The notes: generated by a model from the letters alone, not told the origin. DNA of 64,000 nucleotides from Desulfosediminicola ganghwensis (GCF_005116675.2 NZ_CP050699.1:372001-436000), one strand, 5' to 3'. Positions 34,549 through 44,876 are shown, counted from the first letter of the stretch. Program-made: numbers and translations.

Positions 34549-34957
34549 GTGGCTCCCTCCGTCGCTTGTGCCGGTTTATCCGTAAATATTACCTGTGCTC
34601 GACATCCATTCAAAGTATAGCGCAATCAAAATACGTTCGTCTAACCCGAATATTTCGTCAACATGCACGGGCCTTGCTGACTATATTAAAAAGCAACACG
34701 TTGTTCACTCTTCGAACAGTTATGCCGAGCCCATAGCATTCGTTGCCAGACACACGCCGTCAATACGGCATAGAACTGTTACAGAGAAAGATTGCAGATC
34801 ATTTTTGTCTTAAGTACATTATCTTATTCTCAAAGAAAGCGATTACATACAGCAGAGACGGCAGGGCTTCACGCCTTCACGCCTCGCCTTTCGGCTCAAG
34901 CTGCAGAAAACCTGTAATTGCTCTACATTCCCATGAAATACCTGGCGATTCGAAATT
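34549..34957. other. Divergent intergenic region, ferritin-like / apt
   Basis: About 400 bp without a credible gene. It must contain the promoters of both flanking genes. A short run of CTTCACGCCT direct repeats near 34870-34885 is the only visible structure. Confidence 0.45.
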
Positions 34958-35500
34958 ATGGAACAGCAAACATTCGACCTGACCCGACACATCCGCTCTA
35001 TTCCCGACTGGCCTATAGAAGGCGTAATTTTCCGGGACATCAGCTCTCTTCTTGAGGACAAACTGGTTTTCCGCAAAACCATAGATCTCTTTGTTCACCG
35101 TTATTTCACAACCCAAATAGACGCTGTGGTTGGAATCGATGCCCGTGGCTTTATCATCGGTGCACCGCTCGCCTATGAACTTAATGCCGGCTTCATCCCG
35201 GTACGCAAGAAAGGCAAACTCCCTGGTAAAACCATTTCGGAAGCATATGAACTTGAATATGGTGAAGCGGAAATTGAAATTCAGCCTGACTGGCTGAACA
35301 AAGGCGACAAGGTACTGCTTATCGATGACCTGATCGCCACCGGCGGCACCATGCTCGCTGCCGCCAAACTGCTAAAAAAACTCGGTGTGGAAATCATTGA
35401 GGCTGGTGCCATTATCGACCTGCCTGATCTTGGCGGCAGTGCCAAACTCAGGGACGCAGGAGTAAAAGTACATACGTTCTGTGAATTTGAGGGGGAATAG
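34958..35500 (+). CDS. apt: Adenine phosphoribosyltransferase
   Basis: The 180-residue enzyme has the typical start [18 protein letters not shown], the [17 protein letters not shown] block and the PRPP-binding motif [20 protein letters not shown]. It converts adenine and PRPP to AMP, a purine salvage step. It is a single gene closed by a strong terminator. Confidence 0.96.
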   Translation: MEQQTFDLTRHIRSIPDWPIEGVIFRDISSLLEDKLVFRKTIDLFVHRYFTTQIDAVVGIDARGFIIGAPLAYELNAGFIPVRKKGKLPGKTISEAYELEYGEAEIEIQPDWLNKGDKVLLIDDLIATGGTMLAAAKLLKKLGVEIIEAGAIIDLPDLGGSAKLRDAGVKVHTFCEFEGE

Positions 35501-35549
35501 GGCCTGAGAGGTTGGAAGTAACATTACACCTGAAGGCATCTGTTAAAAA

Positions 35550-35592
35550 AAAGCGGGCTGTGTGAACCTTCTGTTCGCACAGCCCGCTTTCA
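35550..35592. terminator. Bidirectional terminator between apt and osmC-like gene
   Basis: An 18-bp stem with a 5-nt loop has left arm AAGCGGGCTGTGTGAAC and right arm GTTCGCACAGCCCGCTT, with one G-U pair. It is flanked by eight A on the left and TTT on the right. It separates two convergent genes. Confidence 0.88.
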
Positions 35593-35613
35593 GGTTGAGC
35601 TGAAAACTGAGAC

Positions 35614-36027
35614 TTACGCCTGCCTGATCTCCCAGGTGATATCCATGATCTTTTTATACATCATGGAGACCCCGCAATATTTCTCCTGGGAAAGCTCCAC
35701 GGCCCGCTTGAGTTTATCCTCCGGCAGATTCTGGCCTTTGAACTCATAAATAATATGCATGGCAGAGTAGACTGACGGCACCTCATCTGTCAGTTCTGCC
35801 TCGACGGTTATCACCAGGTCTTCGAAATCCACTCGCATCTTCTTGAGTATTTCAACCACATCGACCCCGGTACATCCGGCAAGGGACACCATCATCAGTT
35901 TTTTAGGGCTGGCTGCAGTGTCACCACCACCAGCCTCTACGGGAGCGTCTGTTATAACACTATGGGGCCCGACTTTTGAGTCGAAGGCCATATTCTCTTT
36001 CCAATGGGTCTGAATAGTCGTTTTCAT
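35614..36027 (-). CDS. OsmC-family protein
   Basis: The 137-residue protein has the OsmC fold: a SPKKLMMVSLAGCTGVDVVEIL helix with the first conserved Cys, and SQEKYCGVSMMYKK with the second. Family members are thiol-dependent peroxidases or related redox proteins. This one is of the short YhfA-like subgroup. The start at 36027 is consistent with family length. Confidence 0.88.
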   Translation of the reverse strand: MKTTIQTHWKENMAFDSKVGPHSVITDAPVEAGGGDTAASPKKLMMVSLAGCTGVDVVEILKKMRVDFEDLVITVEAELTDEVPSVYSAMHIIYEFKGQNLPEDKLKRAVELSQEKYCGVSMMYKKIMDITWEIRQA

Positions 36028-36141
36028 ACAATCACATTAAACGGAATTCACCACTCAATTGCCAAATAGCACCTTCAGCCGGGCATGATCTCCCGATTGT
36101 GGGCGCTTTTTATGCAATCACCTCGGCACTACCTGATTTTT

Positions 36142-36699
36142 TTAACGGCGGGGGAAGCCATTCATGATCTCGCGAACGGCTTTGTTGATAATCATGCCTG
36201 CTTCCCGCTCATCCACTTTCCGGACTATGGTGTCGGTTGCCGAGCCGCGCCATATGAGGTTGCCGGATTCCCTGTCAACAATATCAATTACCAGGGTACC
36301 TTCCTTGTAACTTTTTTGGATCGAACCTTCTTCTACCGTTTCAGGCAAGGCCGCCGCAAGTGCACTGCCATAACCATAGGAGCGATAGAAATGACTGATA
36401 TCCTGATGCTGAATCTTCTCATCCAACTTGCCGAACCAGGAAATCAGAAAATCCGCAGAATCCGGCTCAGCCCTGCTATAGCCCTTTACCACAAGTTCCC
36501 GTTCAACAGCCTGCCGGACGAACCGGTCGACCTCCGGCTTCGGTGTACGTACCCGGCCACCATCTTCCACGGAATCAATCCAGGCAAAGCTGGTCAAAGA
36601 TGACAACTTTTCAGAAGAATTTGTCGAATGCTGTACCTCCATGGTCGAGCAGCCACCAAGCAGAAATACAATGGAGCATAGAACAAGTAATGTACGCAT
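36142..36699 (-). CDS. DUF4136 lipoprotein
   Basis: From the ATG at 36699, preceded by GAGGGG, the protein begins with a lipoprotein signal (MRTLLVLCSIVFLLGGCSTM) whose lipobox is LLGGC. An in-frame ATG further upstream (36732) is less likely. The mature part is a DUF4136 domain: FAWIDSVEDGG, the helix VDRFVRQAVERELVVKGY, then SADFLISWFG and GTLVIDIVDRESGNLIWRG. It should be a periplasm-facing lipoprotein of unknown function. Confidence 0.85.
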   Translation of the reverse strand: MRTLLVLCSIVFLLGGCSTMEVQHSTNSSEKLSSLTSFAWIDSVEDGGRVRTPKPEVDRFVRQAVERELVVKGYSRAEPDSADFLISWFGKLDEKIQHQDISHFYRSYGYGSALAAALPETVEEGSIQKSYKEGTLVIDIVDRESGNLIWRGSATDTIVRKVDEREAGMIINKAVREIMNGFPRR

Positions 36700-36732
36700 A
36701 TATCCCCTCATAAAATAGTTACGGGACTTCAC

Positions 36733-37037
36733 CCTGAAGCAAAACGAGGTCCCCCAAAACGATTATTCCAGGGCAACCCATACTGATAAGGTTTTATGCC
36801 CACCGCAATCGGGTTGCGGCTTCAACAGGCTTCATGTTGCATGACTGCCTGGAGCCTCTACTGAAAAAGCAGCAATAACATCCCAAAACAATTGCGACTG
36901 TTTTCATGATACCATCCGGAAAATTTCAATACAGGAAAATATGCAGATCATCCAATTATAACGGTCACCTGTGACAGGATTCCGCCCTGTTCAACCAGAG
37001 AATTCACCTGATTAAACAGGGTTTTCAGACATCCGAA
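36733..37037. other. Intergenic region
   Basis: About 300 bp between two minus-strand genes. I see no gene and no convincing terminator; it should contain the promoter of the DUF4136 lipoprotein gene. Confidence 0.4.
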
Positions 37038-37253
37038 TCATTTTGCGGAATCGTTATCTTTTTCGCGGTCTATGCCGAGCGTACCGGAATAGACTGTGAA
37101 AACTCCATCCTCCCCTGAGATCAGGCCCGAGCCCGGTTTCATCTCATTGCTATCCTGATAGACGAATTCATTACCACCACAGGAGGAGATGAAAGCTAAA
37201 CAGACAAACAGGGTGAATAGAGAAGCGATTCTGCATTTTGCTGTTTTCATCAT
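37038..37253 (-). CDS. Small lipoprotein coupled to the porin gene
   Basis: The 71-residue protein has a lipoprotein signal (SLFTLFVCLAFISSC) with lipobox ISSC-G, then a short, charged and Gly-rich mature part of about 45 residues (SGLISGEDGVFTVYSGTLG). Its ATG overlaps the porin stop codon by one base (TAATG), so it is translated together with the porin. I do not recognise the family. A role with the porin is inferred from coupling only. Confidence 0.75.
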   Translation of the reverse strand: MMKTAKCRIASLFTLFVCLAFISSCGGNEFVYQDSNEMKPGSGLISGEDGVFTVYSGTLGIDREKDNDSAK

Positions 37254-38515
37254 TAGAATTTCAACCTCGCACCAGTAAATACAGTGTTAACGTTTTCATA
37301 ATCTTCGGCATCTGTGTCGAGATCATACTGCCTGAACATCAGGTAAAATTCTGTTGACCATGCCGGCACATTCTGAACTGCCATGAGTGCCCAGGTAGAT
37401 GCCTCGTCACCAGCTATAGTGCCATTAACATCCTCGTTATACCCATAATCGACCGCGAAGGCGGTCTTGCCAAAATCGAAGATATCGGTCTTGTAACCGA
37501 GCTTGCCATAATAGAAATCGGCATCGTCACCACCCCCATCAAAATCACGGGTCCCGTACGCCAGGGTCACGTTAAAACCAAAGTCAAACAGTATGGAGGC
37601 TGAACCAGCATATTGCTCATCATAGCTGGTGAGAAGATTACCTGTATCACCGGTATCACCGGATTTCAACCAACCGAATCCTGCTGCCACCTTGGTGCCG
37701 TCATAATCTCTTGAGTACCAGATACCGGCATCATAACCGTCGCCCGAAAAAGCGGAACCGCTCAGGTAAAGACCATGCCAATGGGGAGTATCGTAGCGAA
37801 TCCTGTCCTGGCGGCCGCCATCAAAGTTGGCATAAACCGACTTCACACGGGGATCATTATCCTCATCTACAGAAGTACCGTCCGAGAAGTAGACACCGCC
37901 TGCGATGGCCTGGACATCCGAATAACCGACAACAGAAGTGCCGGAAAGATCAATCTCTGCAATACCATCAGTTGAAGTGGAGCTGCGGCCCAGATAGAGC
38001 TTTCCGTATTGTTTATTTTCCCAGTACAGATCTGCGTGGCGCAAGGTAAGATCTGTACTGGCATCGTAGGTGTCAAACTGGCTTACGTTGTTTGAGGCAT
38101 TGGATTGGAATTCATACTCAATCTTGGCGCCAACCTTGTTTTCTTCCGGTAGAAAAACTTCGGCCTTTAAGCCCATGCGGGATGAAGAGTTATCGTTATC
38201 GACAAAATAGGTCTCACTGACATCATCATTGTCTGCCCACAGTATGGCCCGGTTTACCTGGCCATACAGCTCTACGTTGACATCGGCTTTGGTCGATTTG
38301 ACCCAAACCGGGTTGTCGAGATCTTCACCGTACCTTTCTTTCAGTTTATTGATCTCCATGGCCTGATTGTCCAGCTGGGCCTGCTGGCGCTCAATAATCC
38401 TGCGCAGTTCATCAAGCTCACTCATCGGCGAATCACCATTGGCGTACCCGGTGGTCGCCATCCCCAGTACCAGTAATGCAGAGCTTACGTATCCAGTCCA
38501 GATTGCTTTTCGCAT
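37253..38515 (-). CDS. Outer-membrane porin with N-terminal coiled coil
   Basis: The 420-residue protein has a signal peptide ending near ATTGYA-NG. A short coiled coil follows (LDELRRIIERQQAQLDNQAMEINKLKE), then a long beta-strand-rich region opening with VELYGQVNRAILWADN. The C-terminal residue is Phe (GARLKF), the recognition mark for BAM insertion. The Asp-rich loops (DFDGGGDDADF) suggest an acidic, perhaps cation-selective channel. Gram-negative diffusion porins share this design. The substrate is unknown. Confidence 0.85.
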   Translation of the reverse strand: MRKAIWTGYVSSALLVLGMATTGYANGDSPMSELDELRRIIERQQAQLDNQAMEINKLKERYGEDLDNPVWVKSTKADVNVELYGQVNRAILWADNDDVSETYFVDNDNSSSRMGLKAEVFLPEENKVGAKIEYEFQSNASNNVSQFDTYDASTDLTLRHADLYWENKQYGKLYLGRSSTSTDGIAEIDLSGTSVVGYSDVQAIAGGVYFSDGTSVDEDNDPRVKSVYANFDGGRQDRIRYDTPHWHGLYLSGSAFSGDGYDAGIWYSRDYDGTKVAAGFGWLKSGDTGDTGNLLTSYDEQYAGSASILFDFGFNVTLAYGTRDFDGGGDDADFYYGKLGYKTDIFDFGKTAFAVDYGYNEDVNGTIAGDEASTWALMAVQNVPAWSTEFYLMFRQYDLDTDAEDYENVNTVFTGARLKF

Positions 38516-38555
38516 CCCTTTCTCCTCCTTGGCAAACGTTTATACCTCTATGACA

Positions 38556-38813
38556 TTACTCTCCTGAAAGCTGCACACCCTGAATAGCCACCTCCGGCAA
38601 CACATCCGGACAGGGTGACACCCGGATATACTTGATATCAGTATAAGGGAACATGTACATCACCCCTTCTACCTCCATAATCACCTGATTGCTTTGAAGC
38701 ATTTTCTCCATGATGCTTTGCATATTTCTGCTATCGACAGATTGCCTTGGAAAACGAAACTTCATCTCACGACCATCTGTGAAATGTATGGTCAGCCAGC
38801 GTTTATCATCCAT
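38556..38813 (-). CDS. Hypothetical protein (85 residues)
   Basis: The protein is small and soluble, with no signal or membrane segment. It opens with KRWLTIHFTDGREMKFRFP and continues with a beta-rich pattern (QVIMEVEGVMYMFPYTDIKYIRVSP). The alternation suggests a small barrel that binds a ligand or nucleic acid, but I do not recognise a family with confidence. It lies 40 bp upstream of the porin gene on the same strand and could be co-transcribed. Codon use looks like that of its neighbours. Confidence 0.65.
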   Translation of the reverse strand: MDDKRWLTIHFTDGREMKFRFPRQSVDSRNMQSIMEKMLQSNQVIMEVEGVMYMFPYTDIKYIRVSPCPDVLPEVAIQGVQLSGE

Positions 38814-39462
38814 ACAACCTTCCGGTTATTCGATACATTTCAAAACAACGGTCCAAGATAGAAAAATTGCACACAACTACTCATCTGCGTAGACGTGTTT
38901 GCGCAAAACGCGCTGTCTCTGCTTTCCGCATGACAGGCAATATCGATTTTACAGTTGAAGATGAGTGACCACAGCGCCGTTTCTCCTGAATTCACATGGT
39001 GCGAATCGTGCCGAATTTATGCACATTACACGTGGTCATCATTAAATGTATATAATGCCTGACAAAATGTTGCAAGCAAACAGGTTATTTTTCCTTGAGA
39101 ATCAAATGGGCTGGTGAGGAGTGAGGCGGGAGATGGCTGGCGTACGGACGGTCTGTGTCGAGGCAATACACAAAAAGCTTAACATATTGATATTACATCT
39201 TAATGCAAATATACTCCAAGCTGACTCTGATTAAGTCTCACTCCTGATTCCTTTCTCCCGTACCCTCACATATCTTAAGCTGATGCGAGTTGTAATCAGA
39301 AAGCCAGGGCAGAATCAGACCTCAGGTAGTACATCGATATATTTCTCATAGATATGATCTAACCTTACCTTGTGGGAGGCATTTATGCAGAAGTACACCT
39401 GGAGAAATACGCTATAAACATCACAACCCGGAGGCAGGCGATTACACCACTCCGCGGTTTAT
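38814..39462. other. 650-bp non-coding region
   Basis: No credible gene was found on either strand. The region lies upstream of the minus-strand small gene/porin unit and downstream of the minus-strand glycosyltransferase gene. It contains a TGCGCAAAACGCGC segment near 38900 and an ATTAAATGTATATAATGCC promoter-like stretch near 39040. It is long enough to hide a small RNA, but nothing specific can be claimed. Confidence 0.4.
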
Positions 39463-40701
39463 TTACCGGAGTGCCTGCTCTTTTACCAGTTGCTTCAGGT
39501 TCATAGCCGCATTTTCAGCACCATTCAGGTTAATGGCAGTACGAAATTGAGTCAGTCCATTAGTAGCAACTCCGTCGGGAATAATCCCAGGGCGGCAGGC
39601 TTTTTTTGGGTTGGATAACTGGAAGATGCGCTTGAGAGTGTTTTGCAGGAGCGCTGTTGTCGCCCGGGATTCATCAAGGGCCTGCAACTTTTCCCCGACG
39701 CTGCCACTTAGTCGCTCCAGATGAATCTGCTGCTCCCTGTCCGCCATCTCCCGCATGATTACCAGCGCCGGAATGCCAAGAGAAAGTGCGTCCACAACAG
39801 AATTGTAGCCTCCGAAAATCACAGCTGCACGCGAGGCTTTTAACGAGTTCACATAAGCTGCTCCCGAAAAAGAAAAGACCTGGCAACGCGGGATGGAACT
39901 GAAAACAGAACGAGTCTGGGGATCGCAAAAAATATTCCAGGCACCGTACTCATCACCCAGTGTGTTTATGGCCTGAGCAAGTTGCCTGGCGAAATGTCCG
40001 GTATTTTCACCCAGCCACGGAATAGATACCGTCGCAGCCAGCCCTGAAGCCCTGGCGTCCGCCGCCGTGTTTGCCGACACTTCCCGAAGCCGTGCCACAT
40101 ACCCGCATTCATTGGGAACGACTTTGTAAAAATTTTCAAGCAACCGCAGATGATCCTGACCGAGCACTCCACTATCCCCATACCACAAAAGGTTTTGATA
40201 ATAGACCTCAAATGTGGCTCGGGCCGTTTCTGAACCTGCCTGGGCCACGCCGCCCACAACTCCACGCACACCGAGTACCCAGCGGGTTTTGCCACCGATC
40301 TTAACGGAACTATGCTGCATCGCCGGCAGCAGCTCTCTGTGCTTGCCTTGAGGAGTATGGTCTGCCAGGACCACCCTTGGACGATACAACTCCACAACCT
40401 GCAATAGCTGTCTCGACCTCAGCGTACCCAGCTCGCTATCCTCAAATCCGCTTGATCCGGCAATCCCCCGCGATACTCCATCCACGACTTCCGTGGCGTA
40501 TGAGGGGAGCTTCAACCAATCGAGATGACGGTCACCTATCAGATCCTGGGTCAGTGATGCTCCTGTCACCAGCAGCACCTTCAGTTCAGGATACAAGCGC
40601 CGGATGGCCATACCAATTGCCGCACTTCTGCTGACATGGCCAAGTCCGCGGCCATCATGGGCGTAAATAAGAATATCGAGTCGGGGAGCTTCTGTTTGCA
40701 T
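39463..40701 (-). CDS. MurG-like GT-B glycosyltransferase (COG4671 type)
   Basis: The 412-residue protein opens with ILIYAHDGRGLGHVSRSAA, the glycine-rich loop of MurG-like enzymes. The C-terminal half has the donor site (AAVIFGGYNSVVDALSLGIPALVI), resembling the GGxNSxxE-type UDP-sugar motif. It is a predicted cytosolic glycosyltransferase with unknown acceptor. It is divergent from another glycosyltransferase gene at 40905, so both may belong to one glycan locus. Confidence 0.82.
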   Translation of the reverse strand: MQTEAPRLDILIYAHDGRGLGHVSRSAAIGMAIRRLYPELKVLLVTGASLTQDLIGDRHLDWLKLPSYATEVVDGVSRGIAGSSGFEDSELGTLRSRQLLQVVELYRPRVVLADHTPQGKHRELLPAMQHSSVKIGGKTRWVLGVRGVVGGVAQAGSETARATFEVYYQNLLWYGDSGVLGQDHLRLLENFYKVVPNECGYVARLREVSANTAADARASGLAATVSIPWLGENTGHFARQLAQAINTLGDEYGAWNIFCDPQTRSVFSSIPRCQVFSFSGAAYVNSLKASRAAVIFGGYNSVVDALSLGIPALVIMREMADREQQIHLERLSGSVGEKLQALDESRATTALLQNTLKRIFQLSNPKKACRPGIIPDGVATNGLTQFRTAINLNGAENAAMNLKQLVKEQALR

Positions 40702-40904
40702 CTATCTCACAGGCAGAATTGAACTTCTGCCAACAAATCAGGTTTAAATAGGAATCCTGGCGATTTTCGCTCCATCATACACTACAGGCACGATCTGTAA
40801 ACATGATCATGCCAGGAATTATCATGCAATTTCCAGTAATATCTGGTTTTCTGTCTCCTGCTGGTACATTTTCCATCTTACCGCTTCCCCTCTGCAGACT
40901 GACT

Positions 40905-42017
40905 ATGAATATTGCGTACTATATGCCGTTCAAGCCCCTGGGACATCCCAATCCATCCGGTGACCTTGTTGCGGGAACGGAGCTTTACAACTATCTCACA
41001 AAGGCAGGCCACAACTGTCAACTTGCCAGTCGGCTGAGGTGCCGCTGGATTTATCTGCGCCCGTTTGCTTTTATGAGACTGCTTGCCGAGCAGAAGAGGG
41101 TCTCGCAATCCTTAAGCACAGCCCCTGTTGATCTCTGGCTGAGCTATCACAGTTATTATAAGGCTCCGGATTTACTTGGCCCGTACTGCGCGAAAAAGCT
41201 GGGCATACCATATGTGATATTTCAGGGAATTTACTCTACCAAACGGCGTCGCAAGCTTAAAACATTGCCCGGCTTCTATCTCAACCGGCGAACCCTATCT
41301 GCTGCCGACCTGATCTTTACCAACAAGAAACGCGATCACCGTAACCTACTGCGCCTGCTTCCCCCTGACCGGGTCTCGTATATCGCCCCAGGCCTGCACA
41401 CCAGGGACTTCACCTTCAGCAATGAGGCCAGAAGCCGACTTCGCAGCCAATATGAACTCGCAGATAAAGTTGTTGTCATGAGCGCTGCCATGTTCCGCCC
41501 CGGAGTAAAAACTGATGGACTCACCACAGTCATCAGATCCTGTGCCAAGCTGGTCAAAGAGGGCGCTGACATCCAGCTTCTCATTGCCGGAGACGGCAAC
41601 AGCAGGGCTCAACTCAAAAAAACCGGCAAACAGCTACTCGGCAAGAACATAACTTTTTTAGGGAAAATTCCACGAAATGAGCTTTATCAGTACTATAGCG
41701 CAGCAGATATCTTTGCCTTTCCCGGTGTCGAAGAATCTCTGGGTATGGTGTATCTCGAAGCCCAGTCATGCGGGTTGCCGGTAGTGGCTTATGAAGACTG
41801 GGGCGGTGGCGAGGTTATACGAAACAGTGAGACAGGGCTACTTTCAAGCGTATCGGAACCAGATCTTTTCACCCAAAACCTTAAACATCTTGTTGCCGAT
41901 CAGGAATTGCGTCGGGCCCTTGGCAGCAATGCCGCTTCCCACGCACGAACCCATCACGAACTTGATCAGAATTACGATTTTCTCTGCAAACGTCTTGAAG
42001 ATATCCGGACCCGGTGA
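40905..42017 (+). CDS. Family 4 glycosyltransferase
   Basis: This is a GT-B protein. From the ATG at 40905 it starts NIAYYMPFKPLGHPNPSGD, the acceptor-domain opening. The donor domain carries VVVMSAAMFRPGVKTDGLTT, FLGKIPRNELYQYYSAADI and the E-x7-E motif in FPGVEESLGMVYLEAQSCG. An in-frame ATG at 40803 adds 34 residues that are not family-like. It is likely an envelope or exopolysaccharide sugar transferase. Confidence 0.87.
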   Translation: MNIAYYMPFKPLGHPNPSGDLVAGTELYNYLTKAGHNCQLASRLRCRWIYLRPFAFMRLLAEQKRVSQSLSTAPVDLWLSYHSYYKAPDLLGPYCAKKLGIPYVIFQGIYSTKRRRKLKTLPGFYLNRRTLSAADLIFTNKKRDHRNLLRLLPPDRVSYIAPGLHTRDFTFSNEARSRLRSQYELADKVVVMSAAMFRPGVKTDGLTTVIRSCAKLVKEGADIQLLIAGDGNSRAQLKKTGKQLLGKNITFLGKIPRNELYQYYSAADIFAFPGVEESLGMVYLEAQSCGLPVVAYEDWGGGEVIRNSETGLLSSVSEPDLFTQNLKHLVADQELRRALGSNAASHARTHHELDQNYDFLCKRLEDIRTR

Positions 42018-42236
42018 TTTTTTCCCAAAAGTCTTAACTCCTCCTTCAGAACCAACTGGAGACAATGCTTCAGCTGCCCTAAAAAAAGTATCGTTGCTTC
42101 TTATATTATCAATTTCAGGACATTTCTAGTATGCTCTCAAACCAGTGCCACGGCAGGGATGTCTATGAGACTTTTTACAGAAAGACCATAAGGGGCTGTT
42201 TTCTTATACTAATCACCTAATATACATTAGATACAC

Positions 42237-44873
42237 ATGCTGCAATTCAGGCTTCGTTTCTTTGCCATTTCATTACTCTTTGTCATATGTTCGCTACTGA
42301 ATCCTTTAGCAACCATGGCGCAAAAAGAGAAAAAAACCGTTCTCTACCTGAACTCCTACCACGATGGTTACCAGTGGTCTGATAACGTCCTTGAGGGTAT
42401 TCGCAATGTTCTGACTGAAAGTGAATACATGATCGATTTGCAGATCGAATATATGGACGTCAAAAAGTACAATTACGATATTATCAAGACCACGCTGTAC
42501 ACCCTGTATAAGGAGAAATTCAAGTACGAAATCTTTGATGTTGTTCTCGTTTCCGACAACGATGCTCTCAGCTTTGTCCACGAATATCGCGATGAACTTT
42601 TTCCCGATGTTCCCATCGTTTTCTGTGGAGTCAACGGTATAGAAACAGTTGACTTGGCCATGGGAAATATTACCGGGGTCATCGAAAATTTCGACCTGGC
42701 CGGTACCCTGGATATCGCCCGCGAACTCCACCCTCACAAAAAAAGAATGATCGTTTTTGGCGATGACTCTATCACTGGTCACGCGATCGCCAAGCAGGTC
42801 GAGAATAAAATGCTGCTTTCCGATCCCGATCTGCACGTCGAATTCTGGTTTTCACTTTCTGTCGAAGAAACAGTAAAAAGAGTCGAAAATCTCCCTGATG
42901 ACACATTCCTCTTTTTCACCCCCTGGTATCAGACCGTCAATGGCAGATTTTTCACCACCGAAGAAGTAATGGAGGAAATCTATGCTCATTCCAAGGTGCC
43001 GCTTTATACCAGTTGGGATTTCCTGCTAGGTCACGGTGTAGTGGGTGGCAGCATGCTTTCCGGGGCCAAACATGGTAGCACGGCAGCGCAGATAGCTCTG
43101 CAGGTACTGCACGGCCAGGAAGCTGAAACCATACCCATTATGATCGAGGAGGCGGGCTCTTATATGTTCGACTACAACGTCATGACCCGCCTCGATATAG
43201 ATCAATCGCTGCTACCTGAGGGCGCTACCATCATCAACAGTCCCAAAATTTTCTACGAGCTGTCGAAAGAGCTGTTCTGGACTATCATGATCTCCTTTTT
43301 TCTGCTCTTTACTGCACTCCTGTTCCTGCTCATAGCCATGTCTGAGCGACGCAAAATGGAGCGTCAGGCGCTGGAACAACTTTCATTTCTTGAGACGCTT
43401 ATGGATTCAATCCCCCAGCTGGTTTCATGGAAGGATCTGCAGGGAAAATACCTCGGTGCAAACAGGACTTTCATTGAATTTTTCGGTATTGACAGTATTG
43501 AATCCATGCGCGACAAGACCGCCAAGGATGTGGTGTCGGACAAGGACTACGGGAACTGGTCCACCCAGGCTGATGCGGCCGTTATCAAAGAGCGCAGACC
43601 ATTCCGCAAGATGCGCAGGCACCTTATTGATCATTCCGGCACTTCAGGCTGGCTTGAGGTAAACAAGGTACCGCTGCTTGATCAGGCCGGAAAAATTGTC
43701 GGCATTCTATCCACTGCTGAAAATATTACCAAAGAACAGAACCTGGAAAAACAGCTCATCCAGTCCCAGAAAATGGAGGCGATCGGCACCCTGGCTGGTG
43801 GCATTGCCCACGATTTCAACAACATTCTGACCTCAATAATCAATTCCACCGAGCTCGCCATGGGCGACGTTGAGCCAGGCTCCCAGACCGAAAAGGATCT
43901 ACAGAGAGTGTTGCGGGCTGCCCGTCGGGGAAGCCGGGTGGTCAAGCAGATTCTCTCGTTCAGCAGACCGTCCAGTGAAGGTTTTCAGCCAACGGACATC
44001 GCCCAGATCATCCATGAGGTGCTCGGCCTCCTTGACGCCTCCCTGCCTGCAAACATCGCGGTCAACCTGGAGATTGATTCTGAGAAAATGATGGTCAACA
44101 GTGACCCGACCCAGATTCACCAGGTCATCCTCAATCTCTGTACCAACGCCTTCCATGCGTTACGGGAAGTCGGCGGTACGCTCGGGATTGGTCTGTCAAC
44201 CGTCTGCCTCGACATTGAACAGGCTGTAACCATGAACATTACGGATGGCGAATATGTGAAAATGACAATCTCCGATTCGGGTCACGGCATAGACTCCGAA
44301 ATTATTGACAATATCTTCGACCCTTTTTTCTCAACCAAAGACATTACCGAAGGGACCGGTCTGGGCCTCGCTGTTGTCCATGGTATCATCAAGGGCCATA
44401 AGGGAGCCATAAAGGTGCACAGCGCCCCTGGTGAGGGCACTTGTTTTGAGATATACCTGCCCAAGAGCCAAGACAACGATTTCCCGGCAGATGCTGACAC
44501 CATCACGATCGATCAGGGCAATCTCACCATCCTCTTTGTGGAAGATGATGAAGACCAGCTCAACAGTGTCCCGCGGATTCTCCGTGAGATGGGGCACACT
44601 GTCATTGCTATTCAGGACCCAATTATCGCCATTGAACAGGCACAGCTTCAAAAAGATGCAATAGATGTTATTATCTCCGATTACGACATGCCGGCCATGA
44701 ACGGAACGCAGTTGGCTAAAACTCTGGAAGACTTCCCGATAATTCTGGTCTCCGGCAGGGAAGATGCGATAATTGCGGCAAAAAAACAGCCTAATATTAT
44801 TAAAACAATTATCAAGCCTTACGATAAACAGGACCTGAAAGTTGCACTGGGCGCCAAGTATGACAAGGAGTAA
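42237..44873 (+). CDS. Hybrid histidine kinase with periplasmic ABC-substrate-binding-like sensor
   Basis: The 878 residues comprise several modules. A signal/anchor helix spans ~10-30. A periplasmic domain of about 310 residues follows (TVLYLNSYHDGYQWSDNVLEG, FDVVLVSDNDALSFV), resembling ABC-type substrate-binding sensors (PF04392-like). A membrane helix sits at ~345-368 and a PAS domain at ~385-500 (LMDSIPQLVSWKDLQGKYLG). HisKA has phospho-accepting His525 (GGIAHDFNN), and HATPase_c has ISDSGHGID and GTGLGLAVVHG. A receiver domain carries Asp815 (IISDYDMPAMNG). The sigma-54 regulator gene follows 3 bp downstream. The periplasmic domain probably binds a small solute; lactate is a reasonable guess from the downstream lut genes. 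Confidence 0.92.
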   Translation: MLQFRLRFFAISLLFVICSLLNPLATMAQKEKKTVLYLNSYHDGYQWSDNVLEGIRNVLTESEYMIDLQIEYMDVKKYNYDIIKTTLYTLYKEKFKYEIFDVVLVSDNDALSFVHEYRDELFPDVPIVFCGVNGIETVDLAMGNITGVIENFDLAGTLDIARELHPHKKRMIVFGDDSITGHAIAKQVENKMLLSDPDLHVEFWFSLSVEETVKRVENLPDDTFLFFTPWYQTVNGRFFTTEEVMEEIYAHSKVPLYTSWDFLLGHGVVGGSMLSGAKHGSTAAQIALQVLHGQEAETIPIMIEEAGSYMFDYNVMTRLDIDQSLLPEGATIINSPKIFYELSKELFWTIMISFFLLFTALLFLLIAMSERRKMERQALEQLSFLETLMDSIPQLVSWKDLQGKYLGANRTFIEFFGIDSIESMRDKTAKDVVSDKDYGNWSTQADAAVIKERRPFRKMRRHLIDHSGTSGWLEVNKVPLLDQAGKIVGILSTAENITKEQNLEKQLIQSQKMEAIGTLAGGIAHDFNNILTSIINSTELAMGDVEPGSQTEKDLQRVLRAARRGSRVVKQILSFSRPSSEGFQPTDIAQIIHEVLGLLDASLPANIAVNLEIDSEKMMVNSDPTQIHQVILNLCTNAFHALREVGGTLGIGLSTVCLDIEQAVTMNITDGEYVKMTISDSGHGIDSEIIDNIFDPFFSTKDITEGTGLGLAVVHGIIKGHKGAIKVHSAPGEGTCFEIYLPKSQDNDFPADADTITIDQGNLTILFVEDDEDQLNSVPRILREMGHTVIAIQDPIIAIEQAQLQKDAIDVIISDYDMPAMNGTQLAKTLEDFPIILVSGREDAIIAAKKQPNIIKTIIKPYDKQDLKVALGAKYDKE

Positions 44874-44876
44874 GCG

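Noticed and set aside
36085-36603. 172-codon plus-strand frame opposite the DUF4136 lipoprotein gene
   Set aside because: It lies antisense to a gene with a clear lipobox and domain, and its own sequence has no motif.
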